The notes under the pieces: model-generated
What the model was told of the DNA's origin: nothing
The model's input: the letters and a program-made list of their open reading frames with translations, nothing else
Database searches by the model: none
Part shown: piece after piece, positions 52,603 to 60,494 of the stretch
Numbering within the stretch: position 1 is the stretch's first letter
Layout of the letters: every line of letters begins with the position of its first letter
Assembly (NCBI RefSeq): GCF_030409335.1
Contig: NZ_JAUFPN010000059.1
Location: forward strand, 1 to 64,000
Length of the DNA: 64,000 nt
Reading direction: 5' to 3'
Origin: Paeniroseomonas aquatica
GTDB lineage: Bacteria; Pseudomonadota; Alphaproteobacteria; Acetobacterales; Acetobacteraceae
Made by a program: the position numbers and the translations under genes

Positions 52603-54074
52603 GGGTTCCCCGCGATCCAGCCCTCGCGCCGGGCGCCGCCGCCATGCTCGGCCAGCAGCGCCTCCAGCGGCACCGCATGATCCACATGCCCGCCCAGCCG
52701 GGCATAGAGCTCCGCGCCCAGGGTGAACTCGATCGGCGCCACCAGCGCCGGCGTCGGCACATGGCCGAAGGCGCCATCCGGTATCCGCAGCACATCCGCC
52801 ATGATGGTGATCCCACCCCCCGGCCAGAGCATGCACGGCGCGCCGCCGATCGTCACCCGCACCAGCGAGGCCTGCACCTCGCGGGTCAGCAACACGGGAT
52901 TCTCGGTCACACCCGCCCGCAACGATCCGCCCGCGCCGGCCATGAAGAGGATGGAGGTGAGCGCCGGCTCGCAATTCTCGCCGATCCGCTCGACCGTCCG
53001 GGCCACGGCTTCCGGCGCCGGAACCGGCACCGGCCGCAACGATTCATCCAGCACGCAGTAGAGCGAGTCCTCGCCCGTGGTGCTGGTCAGCAGCAGCCGC
53101 AGCCCCGGCCAGGCGATCTTCGGATCGATCCGCTCGATCACCGCCAGCGGGTCGGTGATATCGGTGCCGCCCCAGCCCTTGCCGGGCTGCGCCACCTGGA
53201 AGTACCGCCCCGGGGTCGAGCGCCGGCCGCGCACGCGGATGCCGCTCGGCGGCACGTCGAGGCACCTGCCCGCCTGGTGCTCGCTGAGCACCCCGGTGAT
53301 GTGGTCGTCGACCACGATCACCTCGTCCACATGGCCGTGCCACTGCCGGGCGAAGATGCCGATGGCGGCCGAGCCGCAGCCGACCCGCATCCGCCGCTCC
53401 GGCGTGCCGTCGACGATGGGCGCCGTGCCCGCCTGCAGCACCAGCCTCGGCCCGCCGTCGATCGAGACCTCCACCGCCTGCTTGTTGCAGAGCGCCAGCA
53501 TGGCCGCGCAGGTGACGTTGCCCTCCCGCTTCGAGCCGCCCGTCAGGTGCCGCACCCCGCCGAGGCTCAGCATCTGGCTGCCGTATTCGGCCGTGGTGAC
53601 ATGGCCGATCTGCTCGCCATCGACCCGCACCGCGGCGGTCTCGGCGCCGAGGTGCCGGTCGGTGTCGATCTTTACCTTCAGGCCGCAGTAGCTGAAGATC
53701 CCCTCGGTCACGACGGTGACGGTATCGACGCCGGCATGGCGCGAGCCGACGATGAAGGGCGCCGGCTTGTAGTCCGGGTAGGTCGTGCCAGCGCCGATGG
53801 CGGTGACGAAGGTCGCCTTGTCCCTTTGGGGCGCCAAGCCCCCGGCCCAATCCTCGGAGCCTTCGAGGAAGGGAACCGTCTCCCCGCCCGCATCGACGGT
53901 CCGCTCCATCAGCACCAGCGGATCGGTCCGGACCAGCGCGCCATCCCGGTTGGCATAGCGGCTGCACGCGCCCGCGCGCCCCGGGCGGATGCGGCACAGC
54001 ACCGGGCAGGCATCGCAGCGCACGATGCCCTCGTTGCCCTCGCGGGCGCCGAAGATCGCGGTCCGGTCGCTCAT
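52587..54074 (-). CDS. hnr: 6-hydroxynicotinate reductase-like Fe-S protein
   Basis: A 495-residue protein whose N-terminus holds a four-cysteine cluster motif, C20, C23, C27 and C37 (CDACPVLCRIRPGRAGAC). The body contains TEGIFSYCGLKVKIDTDRHL, VGCGSAAIGIFARQWHGHVD and GKGWGGTDITDPLAVIERID. It resembles the protein family annotated as 6-hydroxynicotinate reductase, which in E. barkeri reduces 6-hydroxynicotinate to 1,4,5,6-tetrahydro-6-oxonicotinate with ferredoxin. Neighbouring molybdenum hydroxylase and enamidase-like genes support this. ATG 54074 overlaps the previous stop (ATGA). Confidence 0.78.
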   Translation of the reverse strand: MSDRTAIFGAREGNEGIVRCDACPVLCRIRPGRAGACSRYANRDGALVRTDPLVLMERTVDAGGETVPFLEGSEDWAGGLAPQRDKATFVTAIGAGTTYPDYKPAPFIVGSRHAGVDTVTVVTEGIFSYCGLKVKIDTDRHLGAETAAVRVDGEQIGHVTTAEYGSQMLSLGGVRHLTGGSKREGNVTCAAMLALCNKQAVEVSIDGGPRLVLQAGTAPIVDGTPERRMRVGCGSAAIGIFARQWHGHVDEVIVVDDHITGVLSEHQAGRCLDVPPSGIRVRGRRSTPGRYFQVAQPGKGWGGTDITDPLAVIERIDPKIAWPGLRLLLTSTTGEDSLYCVLDESLRPVPVPAPEAVARTVERIGENCEPALTSILFMAGAGGSLRAGVTENPVLLTREVQASLVRVTIGGAPCMLWPGGGITIMADVLRIPDGAFGHVPTPALVAPIEFTLGAELYARLGGHVDHAVPLEALLAEHGGGARREGWIAGNPWPLP

Positions 54075-56755
54075 GTGCGGAGTGCCTCCAGCACGCGGTG
54101 GGGCAGGGCAGGGACGCGGGTGATCTCCGCCCCGGTCGCATCCCGGATGGCGGAGAAGATCGCCGGCGCCGTCGGCACCAGCGCCGGCTCGCCGATCCCC
54201 TTGGCGCCATAGGGGCCGAGCGGCTCCGGATCCTCGATGAGGATATTCTCGATCACCGGCACGTCGCCGATGGTCGGGATGAGGTAGTCGTGCAGGTTCT
54301 CGGTCCGGCCGGGGAGGTATTCCTCCAGCAGCGCCAGCCCGATGCCCTGGGCGATGCCGCCCTCGATCTGCCCCTCGACCAGCATCGGGTTGATCGCCCG
54401 TCCCACGTCATGCGCCGCGACGATGCGGTCCAGCCGCACCGTCCCCAGCTCGGTATCCACCGCCAGCGCCGCGAGCTGCGCGGCGAAGCCATAGGTCGCA
54501 TAGGGCGAACCCTGGCCATCCGCGTCCATCGGCACCGTCGGCGGATCGAAGCGCCCGATCCCCTCCAGCGGCGCCTCGAGCGCAATCGCCCGCCCATCCA
54601 CCAGCAACCGCCCAGCTTCCAAGGCGAGCCGCGCCTCCGGCCCGGCATTGGCGCGCAGCAGGATCGCATCCCGGAGCGCCAGCCCGGCCTCCAGCGCCGC
54701 CCGGCCGCTGACGAAGGTCTGGCGGGAGGCGCTGGTCTTGCCGGCATCCGCGGTCAGGTCGGTATCCCCGAGCACCAGGGCGAAATCCGCCACCGGCAGC
54801 CCCACCGCATCGGCCACGACCTGCAGCAGCACCGAGGTGCTGCCCTGGCCGATATCCACCGCACCGTTGTGGAAGACCAGCCGCCCTTCCGGGGCCAAGG
54901 TCACCCGCATGGTCGAGGGATTGGACATGCCGGTATTGCCGATGCCGTACCACATGCAGGCAACGCCCACGCCATGCCGCAGCAGCCCGCCGCGCGCATT
55001 GGCCCGCGCGGCTTCCGCCCGCAATTCCCGCCAGCGCGGCCGCAGCGCCTCCAGGCACTCCACCAGCCCGACCGAATGGGCGATGACCTGGCCCGTCGCC
55101 GTCGCATCGCCCCGGCGGAGCGCGTTGAGCACCCGGAATTCCAGCCGGTCCAGCCCCGCCGCATCGGCCAGCTTGTCCCACAGCGCCTCCTGCGCGATGG
55201 CCGCCTGCGGCACGCCGAAGCCGCGGAAGGCACCGGAGGGCGGGTTGTTGGTCAGCACCGCCCGCGCCCGGCTCCGCGCATGGGGCATGCGGTAGGGCCC
55301 GGTCGAATGCGCCGGCACCCGCCCGGCGACGGTCGGCCCCCAGCTGGCATAGGCGCCGGTGTCGTAGACGCCCTCGAACTCGAAGCCGACCAGCCGCCCC
55401 GCGGCATCGCAGCCGGCGCGCGCGGTGATGCGTGCGGGATGCCGCTTGGTGCTGCTCGCCATGCTCTCGCCGCGGGTCCAGACCGCCCGCACCGGCCGCC
55501 GCAGCACCCAGGCGGCCACCGCGATCATCGGCTGCACCGCCACGTCGAGCTTGCCGCCGAAGCCGCCGCCGCAGGCGGTCGGCACGATCCGCACCGCGGA
55601 CTGCGGAATGCCCAGCACCCCCGCCACCTCTTCCAGATCCATGTACGGTGCCTGGGTGGAGGCATGGACCTCGATCCGGTCGCCGACGCGCCGGGCCCAG
55701 CCCGCCTCGGGCTCGATATAGGCATGCTCGACGAAGCCGGTCTGCCACGCGCCCTCGGCGACATGCGCCGCCCCGGCCAGCGCCGCATCGACATCGCCGC
55801 AGGCCAGCCGCCCGGTGGTCAGCACATTGTCCGGCCAGCGGTCGTGCAGCGCCGGGGCGCCCGGGGCCAGCGCCGCCCCGGGATCCGCCAGGGCCGGCAG
55901 CACCTCCCAGACGATCGGCAGCTCCGCCACCGCGATGGCCTCCACCGCCGCCCGCTCCCCGACCAGGGCGCAGACCGTGTCGCCGCGGTAGCGCACCAGC
56001 CCCGCGGCAAACACCGCTTGGTCCTTGATATCCGGGTAGATGCCGAAACCGTTCCGCCCCGGCACGTCCGCTGCGGTGAGGACCCTCACCAGCCCGGGAT
56101 GCCGCGCGTAGAGCGGCGCGCAATCGCCCAGGGTGAAGCGCGCATGCGCATGCGGGCTCCGCACCGGCCGCAGCCAGAGCGCATCCGCCGGCGCCGCATC
56201 CGCGCCATAGACCTCCGCGCCATCCACCTTGGGCTGGCCATCGGCGCGCGGCATCCGCGCCCCCACCGCCGCGCCCGCCGCCGGCAGCACCACCGCGGGC
56301 GCGTCCAGGAAGGAATGCGCTGCGCAGACCGCATCGATGATCTTGCGATAGCCGGTGCAGCGGCAGAGCACGCCACCCAGCGCCACCTCGACCGCCGCCA
56401 CCGCCGGCCGCGGCTCCACGGCCAGCAACTCCATCGCCGCCAGCAGCATCCCCGGCGTGCAGAAGCCGCATTGCGCCGCGCCATGCGCGAGGAAGGCCCG
56501 CTGCAGCGCCGCGCCCAGCGACAGCGCCGCCAGCCCCTCCACCGTCAGCACCGCGCCGCCCTCGGCCTGGGCCAGCGGCACCAGGCAGGCACAGACCTGC
56601 TTGCCATCCAGCAGCACCGTGCAGGCGCCGCAATCCCCGGCGTCGCAGCCGGACTTGGTCCCGACCAGCCCGAGCGCATCGCGCAGCACCAGGCTCAGCC
56701 GCGTCTCCGGCGCCGCGGCGACATCCCGCGCCGTGCCATTCACCAGCATCCTCAT
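54071..56755 (-). CDS. Molybdenum hydroxylase: fused 2Fe-2S and molybdopterin subunit (nicotinate dehydrogenase type)
   Basis: An 894-residue xanthine-oxidase-family protein. The N-terminal 150 residues carry two 2Fe-2S clusters: C37, C42, C45, C57 (SGCDAGDCGAC and CAC) and C96, C99, C131, C133. From about residue 170 the molybdopterin domain follows, with ACGGGFGGKLDV, SGAFRGFGVPQA, DIGQGSTSVLLQ and the active-site glutamate in GAKGIGEPAL. The FAD domain is not in this chain; it is the next gene upstream, with ATGA overlaps on both sides. Fusion without FAD recalls Desulfovibrio Mop. The likely reaction is hydroxylation of nicotinate at C6, inferred from context. Confidence 0.88.
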   Translation of the reverse strand: MRMLVNGTARDVAAAPETRLSLVLRDALGLVGTKSGCDAGDCGACTVLLDGKQVCACLVPLAQAEGGAVLTVEGLAALSLGAALQRAFLAHGAAQCGFCTPGMLLAAMELLAVEPRPAVAAVEVALGGVLCRCTGYRKIIDAVCAAHSFLDAPAVVLPAAGAAVGARMPRADGQPKVDGAEVYGADAAPADALWLRPVRSPHAHARFTLGDCAPLYARHPGLVRVLTAADVPGRNGFGIYPDIKDQAVFAAGLVRYRGDTVCALVGERAAVEAIAVAELPIVWEVLPALADPGAALAPGAPALHDRWPDNVLTTGRLACGDVDAALAGAAHVAEGAWQTGFVEHAYIEPEAGWARRVGDRIEVHASTQAPYMDLEEVAGVLGIPQSAVRIVPTACGGGFGGKLDVAVQPMIAVAAWVLRRPVRAVWTRGESMASSTKRHPARITARAGCDAAGRLVGFEFEGVYDTGAYASWGPTVAGRVPAHSTGPYRMPHARSRARAVLTNNPPSGAFRGFGVPQAAIAQEALWDKLADAAGLDRLEFRVLNALRRGDATATGQVIAHSVGLVECLEALRPRWRELRAEAARANARGGLLRHGVGVACMWYGIGNTGMSNPSTMRVTLAPEGRLVFHNGAVDIGQGSTSVLLQVVADAVGLPVADFALVLGDTDLTADAGKTSASRQTFVSGRAALEAGLALRDAILLRANAGPEARLALEAGRLLVDGRAIALEAPLEGIGRFDPPTVPMDADGQGSPYATYGFAAQLAALAVDTELGTVRLDRIVAAHDVGRAINPMLVEGQIEGGIAQGIGLALLEEYLPGRTENLHDYLIPTIGDVPVIENILIEDPEPLGPYGAKGIGEPALVPTAPAIFSAIRDATGAEITRVPALPHRVLEALRT

Positions 56756-57624
56756 GCCGCCACCCGCAGCGGCGCCGCCAGCCGCGCCAGCAGCCGCCGC
56801 AGCAGCACCACCGCCGCCTCCTGCCGATAATCCGCGGTTGCCCGCACGTCGCCGATCGGCGCCAGCCCGGCCAGATGCGCCGGCTGCACCACCTGCGCCG
56901 CCTCGGCCGGCGCCACGCCCTCCAGCGCCGCCTCCAGCGCCGGCAGCCGCTGCGCCACCTCCGAACAGGCGCCGACGGCCAGCCGCGCCCGGGCGATCCG
57001 CCCGCCCGGCGCCTCGAGCACCGCCGCCACCATGACGATGGAGATCACGAGGTAGGCCCGCGCCCCCAGCTTCTCGAAGCCCGCGACCGCCTCCGCGCTC
57101 GCCTTCGGCACCAGCAGCGCGACCGCCAGCTCATCCGCCGCCAGCGCCGTCCGCCGGTTGCCCAGGATGAACGCGCCCAGCGACAGCCGCCGCACCCCGC
57201 GCACGCCGGCCAGCTCCACCGTCGCATCCAGCGCCAGCAGCGGCGGCACCCCGTCCGCGGCGGGGGAGGCGTTGCAGAGATTGCCCAGCAGGGTGCCGCG
57301 GTTCTGCACCTGCGCCCCGCCGACCTTGCCCGCCGCCGCACGCAGCCCGTCGAACCAAGCGGGCAGGGCGGCATCCCGCAACCCCGCCCAGGTCACCCCG
57401 GCGCCGATCCGGTGGTGGTCGCCGCGATCCTCGATGCTGGCGAGTCCGGCGATGGCCGAGAGGTCGAGCACCGCCCGCGCATCCGGCGCCCGCCCCCAGG
57501 CCGCCGCCCCCGCCCGCGCCGGATAGACATCCGTGCCCCCCGCCAGCAGCAGCGGCGGCGCGGGGGCCGCCGCCAGCAGCGCCAGGGCCTCCGCCAGCGT
57601 TCCGGGTCGGTGATAGGCGGTCAT
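56752..57624 (-). CDS. FAD-binding subunit of the molybdenum hydroxylase
   Basis: A 290-residue CoxM/XdhB-type subunit. The FAD pyrophosphate motifs LLLAGGTDVYP and GGAQVQNRGTLLGNLCNASP are complete, and the C-terminal CO-dehydrogenase flavoprotein domain follows (VQPAHLAGLAPIGDVRATADYR). It passes electrons from the Fe-S clusters to an acceptor. It is the first gene of the four-gene - strand operon, starting at ATG 57624, 66 bp after the MarR stop. Confidence 0.92.
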   Translation of the reverse strand: MTAYHRPGTLAEALALLAAAPAPPLLLAGGTDVYPARAGAAAWGRAPDARAVLDLSAIAGLASIEDRGDHHRIGAGVTWAGLRDAALPAWFDGLRAAAGKVGGAQVQNRGTLLGNLCNASPAADGVPPLLALDATVELAGVRGVRRLSLGAFILGNRRTALAADELAVALLVPKASAEAVAGFEKLGARAYLVISIVMVAAVLEAPGGRIARARLAVGACSEVAQRLPALEAALEGVAPAEAAQVVQPAHLAGLAPIGDVRATADYRQEAAVVLLRRLLARLAAPLRVAA

Positions 57625-57648
57625 GCTGGCGCCCCGATCATGTGCACA

Positions 57649-57661
57649 CTAACAAGTCTAG
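57649..57661 (-). promoter_or_regulatory. Candidate regulator site upstream of the molybdenum hydroxylase operon
   Basis: On the - strand CTAGACTTGTTAG (57661-57649) lies 25 bp before the ATG at 57624. Its first half CTAGACTT resembles CTAGGCTT at 58147 and CTAGACTC at 58170 in the other control region of the cluster. This is a hypothesis from three short matches. Confidence 0.25.
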
Positions 57662-57690
57662 CGAGCGTCATGCCGGGGTCACAACCGAAT

Positions 57691-58119
57691 TCACCCGAGC
57701 TTTCCGAGGATCGTCCCGAGTCGCGCCTGGTCCTCGCGCGACAGCGGCGCGAGCGTCGCCGCCGTCACCGCCCGGGCCTTGCCGACCCAGGCCGGCAGCG
57801 CCGCCAGCGCCGCCGGGGTGAGCGCCACCCGCAGCCGCCGGGCATCCGCCGCGTCCCGGTCGCGCACCACCAGCCCGCGCGCCATCAGCCGCGTCACCAC
57901 GCCCTTGACCGTCGGCGGGTCCATCGCCAGCGCCCGGCCGAGCAGGTTCTGCGACAGCGGCCCGCGCCGCCAGAGCACGTGCAGCGCGGCGAATTGCATG
58001 GAGGTCGGCCCGTCCTCGCCCATGATGCCCTGGAACAGCGCCAGGTGCCGCTGGTAGGCGCGGCGCAGCAGGTGGCCGACCTGCTCCTCCAGCACGTAGT
58101 CTTCCGGCTCCTGGTCCAT
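57691..58119 (-). CDS. MarR family transcriptional regulator
   Basis: A 142-residue winged-helix repressor: FAALHVLWRRGPLSQNLLGRAL is the helix-turn-helix approach, and MDPPTVKGVVTRLMARGLVVRDRDAADARRLRVALT, in shorter runs, is the recognition helix and wing. MarR proteins bind aromatic or phenolic ligands and release DNA. It stands between the molybdenum hydroxylase operon and the divergent amidohydrolase, 83 bp from the latter start, so it most likely controls the whole nicotinate-type cluster, as analogous regulators do. Confidence 0.92.
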   Translation of the reverse strand: MDQEPEDYVLEEQVGHLLRRAYQRHLALFQGIMGEDGPTSMQFAALHVLWRRGPLSQNLLGRALAMDPPTVKGVVTRLMARGLVVRDRDAADARRLRVALTPAALAALPAWVGKARAVTAATLAPLSREDQARLGTILGKLG

Positions 58120-58146
58120 CGGCGCCTCCGCACCCCGCTTTCGTTT

Positions 58147-58177
58147 CTAGGCTTACGACCGACCGGCCGCTAGACTC
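58147..58177. promoter_or_regulatory. Candidate regulator sites between marR and the enamidase-like gene
   Basis: CTAGGCTT (58147-58154) and CTAGACTC (58170-58177) lie in the 83-bp divergent region. A similar CTAGACTT appears before the molybdenum hydroxylase operon. They are candidates for the MarR operator only. Confidence 0.25.
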
Positions 58178-58202
58178 CGGCGCGGACAGAGGGGACCGAG
58201 CG

Positions 58203-59402
58203 ATGGCGATGGAGGCGATTTCCGGCCCGGCGAAGGGCCGCATCCTGGTGCGCAACATCGGCCTGCTGCTCTCGGGCGACCTGGCGGCACCGATCCTGGA
58301 GGCCGACGCCATCCTGATCGAGGATGGCCGCATCCTGGCCATCGGCCGCGGGGCCGAGCTGGCCGCCCGCGGCCCGGTCGATTCCACCATCGACGCGCAT
58401 GGTGGCGCGGTCTCTCCCGGACTGGTCGACAGCCACGTCCATCCGGTGCTGGGCGACTGGACGCCGCGGCAGAACCAGATGGGCTGGGTCGAAAGCTGCC
58501 TCAATGGCGGCATCACCACCATGATCTCGGCCGGCGAGGTTCATTCCCCCGGCCGGCCGCGCGACATCATCGGGCTGAAGGCGCATGCGATCTTCGCCCA
58601 GCGCAGCTTCCACAACCTTCGCCCGGCCGGGGTGAAGGTGCTGGCCGGCGCCCCGGTGCTCGAGAAGGGCATGGTCGAGAGCGACTTCGCCGAACTCGCC
58701 GCCGCCGGCGTGACCCTGCTCGGCGAGGTCGGCCTCGGCACCGTCAAGGCCGGCTACGAGGCGCGGGAGATGGTCGCCTGGGCCCGCAAATACGGCATCC
58801 AGTCCACCATCCACACCGGCGGCCCCTCGGTCCCCGGCAGCGGCTACATCGACCGCGACACGGTGCTCGAGGCCGATGCCGACATCATCGGCCACATCAA
58901 CGGCGGCCATACCTCGCTCTCCGAGGCGCATGTCTGCGAGCTCTGCGAACGCTCGACCCGCGCCATCGAGATCGTCCACAACGGCAACGAACGCGTCGCC
59001 ATCGCCGCGGTGCAGGCGGCGCGCGACCTCGACGTGCTGCACCGGGTCATCCTCGGCACCGACAGCCCGGCCGGCTCCGGCGTCCAGCCGCTCGGCATCC
59101 TCCGCATGATCTCGCTGCTCTCCTCGATCGGCGGCATCCCGGCGGCCCAGGCCATCGCGCTGGCGACGGGCAATACCGCCCGCATCCGCAATCTCGACAG
59201 TGGCCTGATCGAGCCGGGCCGCGCCGCCGACCTGGTCTTCCTCGACCGTGCCCAGCACTCCGCCGGCCGGGGCCTGCTGCACAGCATCGAACTGGGCGAC
59301 ATCCCCGGCATCGGCGGGGTGATGATCGACGGCACGATGCGCTGCGGCCGCAGCCGCAACACCCCGCCCGCCGAGCGGGTGCCGGAAGTCCTCGGGCATT
59401 GA
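58203..59402 (+). CDS. ena: Enamidase-like amidohydrolase
   Basis: A 399-residue metal-dependent amidohydrolase. Metal ligands: H78 and H80 (DSHVHP), likely K145 or E154 in PAGVKVLAGAPVLEKG, H204 (IHTGG), H231 (GHINGG) and D287 (GTDSPAGSG). The phrases RPAGVKV, GEVGLGT, HTGG-S-PGS and SRNTPPAERV closely match what I recall of E. barkeri enamidase, which hydrolyses 1,4,5,6-tetrahydro-6-oxonicotinate to 2-formylglutarate and ammonia. GAGGGG lies 8 bases upstream of ATG 58203. It is divergent from marR and followed by a membrane protein with a TTGA overlap. Confidence 0.8.
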   Translation: MAMEAISGPAKGRILVRNIGLLLSGDLAAPILEADAILIEDGRILAIGRGAELAARGPVDSTIDAHGGAVSPGLVDSHVHPVLGDWTPRQNQMGWVESCLNGGITTMISAGEVHSPGRPRDIIGLKAHAIFAQRSFHNLRPAGVKVLAGAPVLEKGMVESDFAELAAAGVTLLGEVGLGTVKAGYEAREMVAWARKYGIQSTIHTGGPSVPGSGYIDRDTVLEADADIIGHINGGHTSLSEAHVCELCERSTRAIEIVHNGNERVAIAAVQAARDLDVLHRVILGTDSPAGSGVQPLGILRMISLLSSIGGIPAAQAIALATGNTARIRNLDSGLIEPGRAADLVFLDRAQHSAGRGLLHSIELGDIPGIGGVMIDGTMRCGRSRNTPPAERVPEVLGH

Positions 59403-60379
59403 GTTTGCCCGGCTGGAACAGCGGCATCCGCAACGGGGTGCTGCTGGGCGCGCTGGCGCTGGCCGCCGTCGTCGCGCTGAATTACAGCGAGCTGCCCGGG
59501 CTCGGCGCCATCCTGGCCGACCTGCCGGCCGCCGTCGCCATCTCCGCCGCGGTCCATATCCCGCAGATCCTGCTGACCGCGGCCGCCTGGCGCGCCCTGC
59601 TGCCGCCCGACCGGCGTCCCGCCTTCGGCACCATGGCCATGCTCCGCTGGTTCCGCGAATCGGCCAATGCGCTGCTGCCGGCCGGCGCCCTAGTCGGCCA
59701 GGCCGCCGCCGCCCGGCTGCTCACCCGGCGCGGCGTCCCGGGGCGGCTGGCCGGCGCCACCGCGACGGTGGACCTGACGCTCGAGGCGGTCTCCCAGTTG
59801 TTCTTCACCCTGGCCGGCGTCGCGCTGCTGCTGGGCGTGGGGGATGGCCCGGGCCTGCTCGGCTTCGCCGCCGCCGGCTTCGGCATCGCGCTGGCCGGCG
59901 CCGCGGCCATGCTGGCCTTCCAGCGCAACCTGCCGCTGGCCCTGCTGGAGCGCGGCATGGTGCGGCTCTCGCGCCGCTGGCCGGCGATCGACCCGGCCTG
60001 GATCCACGGGCTGCAGCAATCCATCCTCGACCTCCACGCCGACTGGCCGCGGCTCGCCCTGGCGACGCTGTGGCATACCGGCTCCTGGCTGCTCGGCGCG
60101 GTCGAGATCGCCGGCGTGCTGGCCCTGCTCGGCCACCCCGTCTCGCTGGCCGATGCGCTGGTGATCGAGAGCCTCGCCCAGGCGCTGCGGAACGTCGGCT
60201 TCATGCTGCCGGGGGCGCTGGCCGTGCAGGAGGGCGCCATCATCGGCGCCGCCGCCCTGGTCGGGGTCCCGCCCGGCGCGGCGCTGGCCGTCGCCCTGGT
60301 CCGCCGCACCCGCGAGGTCTGCCTCAGCCTGCCCGGCCTTATCGCTTGGCAGCGGGCCGAAACCAGGGCTATGCGCTAG
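59399..60379 (+). CDS. Flippase-like integral membrane protein (UPF0104/HpnL-like)
   Basis: A 326-residue protein with about eight hydrophobic segments and the LPTM-type phrases ILLTAAAWRALLPPDRRP, WFRESANALLPAGALVGQAA and ALRNVGFMLPGALAVQEGAI. These recall lysylphosphatidylglycerol synthetase/flippase (UPF0104) and HpnL families involved in moving lipids or lipid-linked groups. Its TTG 59399 overlaps the enamidase-like stop (TTGA). No other hopanoid gene is near. A radical SAM gene follows after 115 bp. Confidence 0.85.
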   Translation: MSLPGWNSGIRNGVLLGALALAAVVALNYSELPGLGAILADLPAAVAISAAVHIPQILLTAAAWRALLPPDRRPAFGTMAMLRWFRESANALLPAGALVGQAAAARLLTRRGVPGRLAGATATVDLTLEAVSQLFFTLAGVALLLGVGDGPGLLGFAAAGFGIALAGAAAMLAFQRNLPLALLERGMVRLSRRWPAIDPAWIHGLQQSILDLHADWPRLALATLWHTGSWLLGAVEIAGVLALLGHPVSLADALVIESLAQALRNVGFMLPGALAVQEGAIIGAAALVGVPPGAALAVALVRRTREVCLSLPGLIAWQRAETRAMR

Positions 60380-60494
60380 GGAAACCGCCGGGCCTCCCCA
60401 CATGGGTCCCGAACCACCGCACTGGCCCCGTGGACTGCCGCGCCGCCCCGGATCGACCGGGTGGCGCTGCCGCCGGGCCGCAAGGGGATAGTTG

